From JAWKTT01 sp041398965 (lineage in GTDB: Bacteria > Planctomycetota > Planctomycetia > Planctomycetales > Planctomycetaceae): a DNA stretch of 21,354 nucleotides. The notes under the pieces were generated by a model. That model saw only the letters and a list, made by a program, of their open reading frames with translations. It had not been told where the DNA came from and searched no databases. Positions within the stretch are counted from its first letter, which is position 1; every line of letters starts with the position of its first letter. Location: assembly GCA_041398965.1 (NCBI GenBank), contig JAWKTT010000054.1, positions 1-21,354 on the forward strand, given 5' to 3'. This document shows positions 7,062-14,375 of this stretch, piece by piece. The position numbers and the translations under genes are program-made.

Positions 7062-8639
7062 ATGAAGTTTCTGGAGGGACAGACAGTTGGTGTCGATTTG
7101 GGGACCACCTATTCCGCACTTGCACAGGTCAACGAAAACGGTATTCCGATCTCGTTGAAGAACGCGGATGGTAAGACAATCACCCCTTCCGTCGTGCTCT
7201 TGAGCGATGAAGGAAAAGTCATCGTCGGCCCTTCGTTCGAGCGAATGTCGCTCGAAGATCCCAAGAACATTGTCGAAGCCATCAAGCGGCAGATGGGGAA
7301 CAAGGACTTCTTCGTCGTATATCAGGGAAAGAAGCTGACACCAGAATTTGTCTCGGCCCTTATCCTCAAGAAGATGAAGCAGGATGCGGAAGTTGAGGTT
7401 GGACCGATCGCCAATGCGGTCATCACTGTCCCGTACTACTTCAACGACGTTCGCCGCAAGGCAACGCAAGACGCCGGTCGCATCGCCGGACTGAATGTCA
7501 TCGATATCATCAACGAACCAACGGCGGCAACGTTGGCCTACGCATGGCAGAAAGGGGAACTGGGTCGAACCGATCTCGCCAACACCGAAAAGACGATTCT
7601 CGTATACGACCTCGGGGGGGGGACGTTCGACGTCACGGTGGTTCGTTACACACCGACGAATTTCAAAGTGCTGGCGACCGACGGCGACGTGATGCTCGGG
7701 GGGCTCGACTGGAGTCGCCGCATCGTTGATCAAGTGGCCGAGCAGTTCCAGAAGAAGTACGGAGCCGACCCACGCGAAGACCCGGAAACGATGATGACGC
7801 TGACGCAAGAGTGTGAGTCGGCCAAACGAGAACTGAGTACCAAGGCCCAAACGCCCATCAGTCTGTACTTCCAGGGACACAGCCTCACGGTCGCACTGAC
7901 TCGCGGCGACTTCGAGCGAATTACTGCTGACCTCATGCAGCGGACCCGCGACACGACCGAACTCGTGATGCAACAAGCCGGGGTTGGTGTGGGCGAACTC
8001 GATGAAGTGGTCCTTGTCGGCGGTTCGACCCATATGCCTGTTGTCACCACGATGTTGAAAGAAGTGACCGGGTTGAATCCCTCGAAAGACATCAACGCCG
8101 AAGAGGCGGTCGCTCAAGGTGCTGCCATTCACGCAGCGATTCTCGAAGCGAAGGCGACCGGCGGCAACTCGCGCGTGGCCAAAGCAGTCAACCAGCGATT
8201 GCGAGCGGTCAATACGGTCGACGTTAATTCTCACTCGCTCGGCGTCAAGATCTCTGATCCGAATCAGCGAGAGCGGAAGATTAATCACATCATGATCCCG
8301 AAGAACACGTCGATTCCGTTCAGCATCTCGCAGAGGTTCGTGACCAACAGTCCGAACCAGCAACGGATTCATATCAACGTGCTCGAAGGAGACGCGACCG
8401 ACCCGAGTGCCTGCACAACGATCGGGGACTTCCGCATCGTCGGCCTGCCAGCAAATCTCCCGGCCGGCTCTCCAGTTGAAGTGACTTATTCGTATGACAA
8501 GAACGGACGTATCAGCGTGAAGGCAAAGGAACTCACCGGCAACGTGTCGGCGGAGACCCAGATCATCCGCGATTCCGGGCTGGAAGAGTCCGGAATTGAC
8601 GCATTCGAGTCGCTGGCTCAAGGGTACAGCGTCGAATAG
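7062..8639 (+). CDS. Lidless Hsp70 (DnaK-like) chaperone with altered J-protein docking surface
   Basis: A 525-residue Hsp70; DnaK has about 638. The start at ATG 7062 is chosen over an upstream in-frame TTG because GGGAG lies 9 nt before it and the protein then opens directly with VGVDLGTTYSAL. The ATPase domain (1-380) keeps the phosphate loops VDLGTTYS (11-18) and DLGGGTFD (183-190), catalytic Lys (K75, matching DnaK K70), P124, R132, E152 and the adenosine loop VVLVGGSTHMP (316-326). ATP hydrolysis is therefore expected. The substrate-binding beta domain covers about 390-505, and the protein stops about 20 residues later, so the helical lid is absent. DnaK Arg167 is Asp here (D148, in NVIDIINEP) and the linker VLLLD reads VNTVD (383-387). 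Both sites normally engage J proteins. The next gene encodes an HPD-less J-like protein, so the two probably work together. It is not the housekeeping DnaK by these features. Confidence 0.93.
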   Translation: MKFLEGQTVGVDLGTTYSALAQVNENGIPISLKNADGKTITPSVVLLSDEGKVIVGPSFERMSLEDPKNIVEAIKRQMGNKDFFVVYQGKKLTPEFVSALILKKMKQDAEVEVGPIANAVITVPYYFNDVRRKATQDAGRIAGLNVIDIINEPTAATLAYAWQKGELGRTDLANTEKTILVYDLGGGTFDVTVVRYTPTNFKVLATDGDVMLGGLDWSRRIVDQVAEQFQKKYGADPREDPETMMTLTQECESAKRELSTKAQTPISLYFQGHSLTVALTRGDFERITADLMQRTRDTTELVMQQAGVGVGELDEVVLVGGSTHMPVVTTMLKEVTGLNPSKDINAEEAVAQGAAIHAAILEAKATGGNSRVAKAVNQRLRAVNTVDVNSHSLGVKISDPNQRERKINHIMIPKNTSIPFSISQRFVTNSPNQQRIHINVLEGDATDPSACTTIGDFRIVGLPANLPAGSPVEVTYSYDKNGRISVKAKELTGNVSAETQIIRDSGLEESGIDAFESLAQGYSVE

Positions 8640-8659
8640 TTCGCAACTGTCCTAAGGAT

Positions 8660-8694
8660 TTCGCATCGACGGACAGAGATGTCCGTCGTGCGAA
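8660..8694 (+). terminator. Strong hairpin with GAGA tetraloop between Hsp70 and J-like genes
   Basis: CGACGGACA (8667-8675) pairs perfectly with TGTCCGTCG (8680-8688) around a GNRA-type GAGA loop. Past a single bulged T (8666) the stem continues with TTCGCA (8660-8665) against TGCGAA (8689-8694), giving 15 base pairs. Only CTTCTTT follows, so it is a poor classic terminator. It may instead be an attenuator or an mRNA-stabilising end that sets the ratio of the two products. Confidence 0.55.
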
Positions 8695-8757
8695 CTTCTT
8701 TCGTGACTGCTTCGTCAACACTCGTCCATATCTCCTTTTTGACCGATCGACTTATCC

Positions 8758-9789
8758 ATGGATGTCTATAAGGAATGGCTCGGGATTCCCGATGGGCCTC
8801 GCCCCCCCAATCACTACGAGTTGCTCCGTTGTCCTCGATTTGAAGATGACGTCGACAAGGTGCGAGCACACTACAAGAAACTCAACGCACATGTTCGGAA
8901 GTACGCGACCGGCCAATATTCCATTCAGTCCCAGGAGTTGCTCAACGAACTCGCCAAGGGGATGCTCTGTCTAACAGATGCCGAACGAAAGCGGGAGTAT
9001 GACGAAAGTCTTGGTCGAGAATTTGCCCCCGAACGAGACTCGTTCGGTCGCATTCCTTTGCTCGACGTCCTTGTCGAACAAAATAAGATTTCGCCACAGC
9101 AGAAGTCGGAAGTCGAGGACTTCGCCGACCGTCGCGGCCTGTCGATCCGCGATGCTGTCGTCCAGATGAAGCTCGCAACACCGACCGATGCCGCGAAGGG
9201 GCTCGCCCGCCAGCTGGGATACTCGTTCATCGAACTCGAAGAAACGGTCCCCGAAGATGACGCCCTTGATCTTGTGCCGCGTCAACTGGTCAAACAGCAC
9301 TCCTTCGTCCCCTTGTTTATTGACGACGACCGGGTCCTGATTGCCTGTGCCGATGAACCCGAGCACGAACTCGAAGACGAACTCCGCCTCCGGTTCGGAA
9401 CTCCGATTCGTACGACCATCGCCACTCCCCGGGCGATTAATCAGGCGATCGCCACCTATTACGCCCCCGGAATGCGCGACGAAGTCAAGTCCGCCCGATC
9501 CAAGAACATCGGGCAATCCGGCACTTCATCGAAAGGGGCGTCCAAGAAGTCGACGAAGGTAAGCAGCTCCAACGATGGCGACTCCGACACAGGGGGAGTC
9601 AACAAGGGGGTTGTCATTAGCTTGATGGCCGTGATGACGATTCCGGTCTTCTTCGAGGCCGCCTGTGCAATGTCCAACTCGGTGCTCCTCTACTCCCGAC
9701 AGTACCCGGCACTAAACAAACTGTGGATCATCTCGCTCATCGCCGGGTCGGCAACGTTTGCATACGTCAAACTGAAGTTGAAAAAATAG
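8758..9789 (+). CDS. J-like domain (no HPD) fused to MshEN/T2SSE-N domain and membrane anchor
   Basis: A 343-residue three-part protein. Residues 1-90 resemble a J domain (NHYELLRCPRFEDD, VRAHYKKLNAHVRKY, LTDAERKREYDESLG), but the HPD positions read R47-K48-Y49. The opening YKEWLGIPDGPRPPNHYELL is, from memory, a planctomycete-type pattern also found at the start of some kinases and large proteins. Residues about 97-235 resemble the N-terminal domain of type II secretion/MshE ATPases: RIPLLDVLVEQNKIS, then LSIRDAVVQMKLATPTDAAK, ARQLGYSFIELEE and QLVKQHSFVPLFIDDDRVLIACADE. Some MshEN domains bind cyclic di-GMP, but the RLG start is changed to RIP here. A Ser/Lys-rich linker (about 243-283) leads to two hydrophobic helices (about 285-307 and 322-338) with a basic tail. 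It would sit at the membrane with its domains in the cytoplasm. No Shine-Dalgarno sequence is obvious. It follows the Hsp70 gene by 118 nt, which contains a hairpin. Confidence 0.82.
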   Translation: MDVYKEWLGIPDGPRPPNHYELLRCPRFEDDVDKVRAHYKKLNAHVRKYATGQYSIQSQELLNELAKGMLCLTDAERKREYDESLGREFAPERDSFGRIPLLDVLVEQNKISPQQKSEVEDFADRRGLSIRDAVVQMKLATPTDAAKGLARQLGYSFIELEETVPEDDALDLVPRQLVKQHSFVPLFIDDDRVLIACADEPEHELEDELRLRFGTPIRTTIATPRAINQAIATYYAPGMRDEVKSARSKNIGQSGTSSKGASKKSTKVSSSNDGDSDTGGVNKGVVISLMAVMTIPVFFEAACAMSNSVLLYSRQYPALNKLWIISLIAGSATFAYVKLKLKK

Positions 9790-9919
9790 GTGAAGTCTTG
9801 ACTTGGATGACGGTTCATCCGTGACAAATCCCGCACGGGTCGAATCGACAAGATTGCAGGTGAACAACTCCATTCGTTTGGCCACCAGTCTCATTGGCTG
9901 GAGACAGATACCCCAACTC

Positions 9920-10717
9920 ATGCCGACCGCTCCCATCACCTCTGAACCAGAATTCTCTGCCCCGCCCCCTGTGAGCGGTCGTGTCGACAAGTCAGGAGAA
10001 CGAGTCCGCCGGATGTTTGGCGAAATCGCGGGACGATATGACTTGCTGAATCGGGTCTTGTCATTCGGGGTCGATGTCTATTGGCGTTGGCGGACGGTGC
10101 GCAAGGTCTCTCCAGTGGGTGAGGCCCCCGTCCTTGATGTCTGTACTGGAACAGGTGACCTCGCGCTCGCCTATTGGAAGCGGGGCGAGGGAAAGGTGCC
10201 GGTCATTGGAAGTGACTTTACCCATCAGATGTTGGTTCGGGCCGCCGCGAAGACCTCAAAGCGGACCGCCTCACTCCCGATTCAATTTGTGGAAGCAGAC
10301 GCCCAACAGTTGCCATTTCAGTCGAACCTGTTTCAGATCGTTTCCGTTGCGTTCGGCCTTCGCAATATCGCCGACACTCAAGCGGGACTTCGCGAGATGC
10401 TCCGGGTCTGCCGACCGGGAGGTAAGGTCGTCGTACTCGAGTTCTCGGAACCTCAGAGCCGCCTGTTCGGAATGATCTATCGCTTCTACTTCAAGCACAT
10501 TCTCCCTCGCATTGGCCAGTTGGTCTCGGGAAGTCGGCTCGATGCCTATCATTACTTGCCAGAGTCGGTGGGAGAGTTTCCCTGCGGCGAGAAGTTGGCA
10601 AATGTGATGCAAGAGTGCGGCCTGACCGAGGTGGAATTTCGCCCGCTGACTTTTGGGATCGCGACTCTGTACTGGGGAACGAAAGCCCCATCGGCGATCG
10701 CGTCAAACCGAGCATAA
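9920..10717 (+). CDS. menG: Demethylmenaquinone methyltransferase (MenG/UbiE)
   Basis: A 265-residue class I SAM methyltransferase that would methylate the quinone ring in the last step of menaquinone synthesis. Family features are VRRMFGEIAGRYDLLNRVLSFGVDVYWR near the N terminus (split across about 30-58), SAM motif I VLDVCTGTGDLAL, an acidic residue in IGSDFT, EADAQQLPF, the signature VSVAFGLRNI, and LRVCRPGGKVVVLEFSEP. The C-terminal YHYLPESVGEFP and EFRPLTFGIATLYWG complete the family pattern. The ATG at 9920 is chosen over an upstream in-frame TTG (9803) because the longer N-terminal extension has no family counterpart; the ribosome site is weak. Because most planctomycetes rely on menaquinone, menG is a better symbol than ubiE. 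It follows the J-like gene by 130 nt on the same strand and may share its transcript, with no obvious functional link. Confidence 0.92.
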   Translation: MPTAPITSEPEFSAPPPVSGRVDKSGERVRRMFGEIAGRYDLLNRVLSFGVDVYWRWRTVRKVSPVGEAPVLDVCTGTGDLALAYWKRGEGKVPVIGSDFTHQMLVRAAAKTSKRTASLPIQFVEADAQQLPFQSNLFQIVSVAFGLRNIADTQAGLREMLRVCRPGGKVVVLEFSEPQSRLFGMIYRFYFKHILPRIGQLVSGSRLDAYHYLPESVGEFPCGEKLANVMQECGLTEVEFRPLTFGIATLYWGTKAPSAIASNRA

Positions 10718-11221
10718 CCCTCACGCCGGACTCCGTTGTCCGGCGAAACTCCCTGTCATGGAGCACAACCGGTTCATTCCCCACTCGATGCTCGCTCCGA
10801 TTCAGAGGCGTTCGAGCGGCCTGAAGTTCCTTCTTTCCCGCAGTCAAAGTCCTCGTTATCATGATGTCGGTTGAGGCAGCACAGGTGGCCAGCGTTTTAA
10901 GGGGCTGCCGTGTCGTGAGATGAGTCGGCTGAGATAGCGAAGGGAGCCGTGGGGGTTTTGTCGAGTTCCCGGGCAAGGTTGATGCGAAATAGTGACTGAT
11001 GCCCCGAAACTGAAAGCCGACGATTTGACATTTCCATGCGACCAATTGAAATTGCGAACAGATGATTAACCCTCATGGATTCTCATTTTCGGGAACGCCA
11101 AGAAATCAAAATCACTCGTCCGTCGCGATGCATTACCATGCATGGATGCCTTTTTCTCCCCTTTGAGAGTCAGTCTTCTCGGCCGAAAGGTCTTACCCAG
11201 TCCTTTTTTAGGAATTACACG
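10718..11221. other. Intergenic region upstream of the DUF1559 gene
   Basis: About 500 nt with no supported gene on either strand. It opens with a perfect hairpin just after the menG stop and otherwise holds a 10-base palindrome CCATGCATGG at 11136-11145 about 76 nt before the DUF1559 start. The promoter of the DUF1559 gene must lie here, but no clear elements were identified. Confidence 0.5.
10724..10745 (+). terminator. Hairpin just after menG
   Basis: CGCCGGAC (10724-10731) pairs perfectly with GTCCGGCG (10738-10745) around a 6-nt loop, beginning 7 nt after the menG stop codon. No U tract follows, so it is a terminator-like hairpin rather than a textbook intrinsic terminator. Confidence 0.5.
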
Positions 11222-12139
11222 ATGAATATTGGTCTAAAGCAGCGAAGAGCGTTCACATTGATTGAGTTGCTTGTGGTGATTGCGATCATCGCAATCCTGG
11301 TGGCGTTGCTGTTGCCCGCCGTGCAGTCGGTACGCGAAGCTGCCCGCCGCAGCCAGTGCCAGGACAACCTCCACAACTTGGCGATTGGCTTACACAACTA
11401 TGAGGGTGTTGCCAAAACTTTCCCACCTGGGACGATGTACCATGGGGGGGCTCACCCACAGTACAACCAGCCCTACACCAATAACGGCCCGGCTTGGAAC
11501 TGGTCTGTGCATTTGCTCCCTTACATCGAAGCAAAGCCGCTGTACGATTCCTTCAACCTGAACGTCGCTCCATTTGCTGACATCGTCTATGACGGCAATC
11601 TCGGCACACCACGGACCAACGTTGGGGACACCACCAATCAGGCGGGTTCGCGTCAGATGCCAGGTGTCTTCTCCTGCCCCAGTGTTCCGCTGGCTGGCGG
11701 ACAGAATCGACATAAAGACTACGGTGGGAACGGCGGAACGGCCTTTTGTTGCCCAGAACGCACCATTACCACCAACCAGACTCAGAGCAACGGTTTCTTC
11801 CATCGATCCAGTTCCGTACGTATGGCCTCGCTCTTGGATGGAAGCAGCAACACAATCATGCTCGGCGAGCAGGCTCATTACGTAAGTCGCAGTGGAACGA
11901 TCGTCGCCACCAACCCGTTTGTATTGTCGATTCACTCGACCGACGGTCTCTTTGGTGGTGCCTCTCGTCCAAATCAATACAGCGACATCTCTGGACGTTG
12001 GGCCCGTGGCCTTCATCCAGGTGGTTTGCATGTTGCCATGGGAGATGCAAAGGTCATCTTTGTCTCAGACAACGTCGACCTTGGTGTTTGGACTGGCGCA
12101 CACTCTCGTGCAGGTTCAGAAACAACCTCACTCCAGTAA
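11222..12139 (+). CDS. DUF1559 protein with type IV pilin-like N terminus
   Basis: A 305-residue member of the planctomycete DUF1559 family. The start at ATG 11222 has AGGA 9 nt upstream and places the prepilin motif at the very N terminus: QRRAFTLIELLVVIAIIAI (7-25), followed by LPAVQSVREAARRSQCQDNL. The hydrophobic helix at about 12-34 would anchor or assemble the protein after prepilin peptidase cleavage. The residue before the Phe is Ala (A10) rather than the usual Gly, which prepilin peptidases normally prefer. The globular part has the family's TFPPGTMYHGG and WSVHLLPYIEAKPLYDSFN, and the end HPGGLHVAMGDAKVIFVSDNVDLGVW is the DUF1559 C-terminal signature. Function in the family is unknown; a pseudopilin-like extracellular or surface role is often assumed. 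An upstream in-frame extension to 11075 is rejected. A small lipoprotein gene follows at 84 nt. Confidence 0.93.
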   Translation: MNIGLKQRRAFTLIELLVVIAIIAILVALLLPAVQSVREAARRSQCQDNLHNLAIGLHNYEGVAKTFPPGTMYHGGAHPQYNQPYTNNGPAWNWSVHLLPYIEAKPLYDSFNLNVAPFADIVYDGNLGTPRTNVGDTTNQAGSRQMPGVFSCPSVPLAGGQNRHKDYGGNGGTAFCCPERTITTNQTQSNGFFHRSSSVRMASLLDGSSNTIMLGEQAHYVSRSGTIVATNPFVLSIHSTDGLFGGASRPNQYSDISGRWARGLHPGGLHVAMGDAKVIFVSDNVDLGVWTGAHSRAGSETTSLQ

Positions 12140-12223
12140 ACTCGATTGCACCTGACATTCGCGACACTTGACGGAACGTTTCCTGTCGAGTGTCGTGTTT
12201 CTTTGATCATTGGAACATTTCAA

Positions 12224-12658
12224 ATGATGACTCGCCGCTTCTGCTGTGCCCTCGCAATCACTCTGTCTGCCCTCCTTTCTGGGTGTGGTGGTGAATCACT
12301 GCCGGATCTATTTATCGTCAAGGGAAAGGCGACGCATAACGGCACCGCCGTTGCTGACCTCAACGTCACTTTTCAGCCCGCCGATGGGTCCCGAGGATCT
12401 TCTGGTGGTACTGATGCCGACGGAAACTTTGAACTCGTCTACAAGAATGACGTTCGGGGAGTTCCCGCTGGCGACTACACTGTCTTCGTGACTTGGACTC
12501 CGAGTGATCCAGAAACTCAGGGAAAACTCAGTAACCCGAACTTCAAACGTCCCGCTCCCTACGACACGATTCACGAGAAGTACGGTTCAGCCGCGACCTC
12601 GACCCTGAAGGTCAAGATCGAAGCAAATCAGGAAAACTACGAACTCAAGCTCGACTAA
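12224..12658 (+). CDS. Small lipoprotein with carboxypeptidase-regulatory-like fold
   Basis: A 144-residue secreted lipoprotein. The N terminus MMTRRFCCALAITLSALLSGC has a basic start, a hydrophobic core and a lipobox LLSGC with C21 as the lipidated residue, so the start is placed at 12224 (12227 is equally possible) rather than at the upstream in-frame TTG. The mature part opens with VKGKATHNGTAVADLNVTFQ and continues with DADGNFELVYKN and VPAGDYTVFVTW, the repeated beta-strand pattern of the carboxypeptidase-regulatory/transthyretin-like fold common in planctomycete surface proteins. It has no catalytic residues. Placement right after a DUF1559 gene is a recurrent pairing in planctomycetes (from general knowledge), which suggests joint assembly or anchoring at the cell surface. 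The pair ends at a strong intrinsic terminator. Confidence 0.87.
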   Translation: MMTRRFCCALAITLSALLSGCGGESLPDLFIVKGKATHNGTAVADLNVTFQPADGSRGSSGGTDADGNFELVYKNDVRGVPAGDYTVFVTWTPSDPETQGKLSNPNFKRPAPYDTIHEKYGSAATSTLKVKIEANQENYELKLD

Positions 12659-12972
12659 TCGTCACACCTGGACGGAATGTCCTCTTTTCTTGCAACACGC
12701 CGGAACTCCCCAATCAGGGACGTTCCGGCATTTTTTTTTAGTTGCCTGACATGAGCAGCGTGTAGCCCCATGTGAACAGCCCGGCTCCAGCACGCCGTGC
12801 CTGCGTAGCCGTTTTTCGCAAAGGTCCAGTTTGACAACTCCTCTTCAATCTGAAAGAATTGATGGGTGCGGTTGGGGCTGGCGTGAATGTTGCGTCGATA
12901 ATTGCTGATGCATGGTGTGGATTGTTGTCCTTGCGCGTCCACTGTTTGTTTTTTCCGAGCGGAGATGTTGCG
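12659..12972. other. Gap between the lipoprotein and DUF1501 genes
   Basis: About 310 nt. The first part holds a strong terminator (12699-12739). The remainder should carry the DUF1501 promoter; I saw no clear elements apart from the ribosome site GGAG at 12961-12964. A minus-strand reading frame here (12738-12980) was considered and rejected. Confidence 0.5.
12699..12739 (+). terminator. Strong rho-independent terminator of the DUF1559-lipoprotein pair
   Basis: GCCGGAACTCCC (12699-12710) pairs with GGGA plus GTTCCGGC (12717-12729) with one bulged C (12721) and a 6-nt loop, giving a 12-bp stem. A run of nine T residues follows at 12731-12739. It is the best terminator in the window. Confidence 0.93.
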
Positions 12973-14313
12973 ATGCTCACCCTGACTGGAAGCCGGTATC
13001 GGTTGTGCGATGGTCTTTCGCGACGGTCGTTCTTGCAGATCGGCGGGCTGGCGTTGGGCGGGTTGTCGATGCCGCAGATTCTTCAGGCGGAACAACAGAG
13101 CGGCGTGAATGCCAAGGGGAAGGGGATCATCATGATCTTTCTTCCGGGTGGCCCGCCGCATCAGGATATGTGGGACATCAAGATGGACGCCCCGAGAGAG
13201 ATTCGAGGGGAGTTCACTCCGATCCAGACCAAAGTTTCGGGGATCGAGATCTGCGAACAGTTCCCTCGCATCGCGTCAATGGCAGACCGGTTCGCCTTCA
13301 TCCGCACGATCGTTGGAGCAACGGGTGGGCATGATGCGTTTCAGTGCCTCACCGGGAACATCAATCGGAACGAACCTCCCGGCGGATGGCCGTCGTTGGG
13401 GGCGGCTGTCTCCAAGTTGCAAGGGCCACGAGACCCGTCGGTTCCAGCGTTTGTGGGCCTCTCCCCCAAGTGCGGTCACTTCCCCTGGGGCGATAACGGT
13501 CAGGCGGGGTTTCTCGGTCGTGCCCATGCCCCCTTCACGCCACACGGTGAAGGGAATGAAGACATGGTCCTGAATGGGATCACAGCCGATCGTTTGCAAG
13601 ACCGACGGCAGATGCTCTCCGAGTTCGATCGATTCCGCCGTCGAGCCGATCAAACGGCCGATGCGGAAGGGGTCGATGCCTTCACGAAACAGGCGTTCGG
13701 GATTCTGACATCAAGCAAACTGGCCGATGCCCTTGATCTGGAAAAAGAGGATCGGGCACTCCGGGATCGGTATGGCTATGGTGAAGACAAAATGCAGGAC
13801 GATGGCAGCACCCGGCTGCTGACGAATTTCCTGCTCGCGCGGCGACTCGTGTCGGCAGGTGTTCGCTGCGTAACGATGTCGTTCAGTCGTTGGGACTGGC
13901 ACGGCAACAACTTCGGTCAGGGACGTCGCGACTTCCCGATGCTCGATCAAGCGATCACCGCACTCATCGAAGACCTTGAAAACCGCGGGATGCTGGATGA
14001 TATCTCTGTTGTTTGCTGGGGAGAGTTTGGACGAACCCCCAAAGTGAACGGCAACGCCGGTCGAGACCATTGGCCACAGGTCTCGTGTGCCTTGCTGGCC
14101 GGGGGAGGGATGAAGACGGGCCAGGTGATCGGGGCAACCAATCGCCTTGGCGAACACCCACAAGAACGGCCCGTTCACTTTGGCGAAGTCTTCGCCACGC
14201 TGTATCGCAACATGGGGATCGACATCAACACGACGGCACTCCCCGACCTGCGCGGGCGACCAACTTATCTCATTGATGGCAGCAAGTATCAACCGCTCCC
14301 CGAATTGATTTGA
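12973..14313 (+). CDS. DUF1501 family exported protein (twin-arginine signal)
   Basis: A 446-residue DUF1501 protein, distantly related to the alkaline phosphatase/sulfatase fold. The start at ATG 12973 has GGAG about 8 nt upstream and gives a compact twin-arginine signal: SRRSFLQIGGLALGGLSM (16-33), so the folded protein would be exported by Tat. Family landmarks are IIMIFLPGGPPHQDMWDIK, EFTPIQTKVSGIEICEQFP, FIRTIVGATGGHDAFQCLTG, MSFSRWDWHGNNF, DISVVCWGEFGRTPKVN, AGRDHWPQVSCALLAGGGM and LGEHPQERPVHFGEVFATLY. The conserved Asp/His clusters (HDAF, WDWH, GRDHW) could bind metal. DUF1501 genes in planctomycetes usually sit next to a DUF1549/DUF1553 cytochrome-like gene; none is adjacent here, so this copy appears to be solitary within the window. 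The reaction is unknown. It is convergent with the RlmI-like gene. Confidence 0.92.
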   Translation: MLTLTGSRYRLCDGLSRRSFLQIGGLALGGLSMPQILQAEQQSGVNAKGKGIIMIFLPGGPPHQDMWDIKMDAPREIRGEFTPIQTKVSGIEICEQFPRIASMADRFAFIRTIVGATGGHDAFQCLTGNINRNEPPGGWPSLGAAVSKLQGPRDPSVPAFVGLSPKCGHFPWGDNGQAGFLGRAHAPFTPHGEGNEDMVLNGITADRLQDRRQMLSEFDRFRRRADQTADAEGVDAFTKQAFGILTSSKLADALDLEKEDRALRDRYGYGEDKMQDDGSTRLLTNFLLARRLVSAGVRCVTMSFSRWDWHGNNFGQGRRDFPMLDQAITALIEDLENRGMLDDISVVCWGEFGRTPKVNGNAGRDHWPQVSCALLAGGGMKTGQVIGATNRLGEHPQERPVHFGEVFATLYRNMGIDINTTALPDLRGRPTYLIDGSKYQPLPELI

Positions 14314-14375
14314 TGGTTCGATGAGTCTCAGTCCCGCTTGAGTCCATCACAACTCCCCCATGCAACTTTAGCATG

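Noticed and set aside
6942..8621. A 559-codon open frame on the minus strand, opposite the Hsp70 gene.
   Set aside because: Its translation has no recognisable domain, is rich in Arg/His/Asp as expected from the reverse of a GC-biased coding frame, and lies entirely over a clear Hsp70 gene.
10491..11045. A 184-codon minus-strand frame overlapping the end of menG and the following gap.
   Set aside because: It overlaps a well-supported gene, lacks any domain and has low-complexity polar composition.
12738..12980. An 80-codon minus-strand frame ending AGAGLFTWGYTLLMSGN, with a hydrophobic tail.
   Set aside because: It starts on a GTG inside the DUF1501 start region, has no ribosome site, no recognisable domain and an irregular composition. 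Its stop lies on the T tract of a plus-strand terminator. It cannot be fully excluded.
13711..14292. A 193-codon minus-strand frame within DUF1501.
   Set aside because: It is a shadow of the DUF1501 coding frame with no domain of its own.
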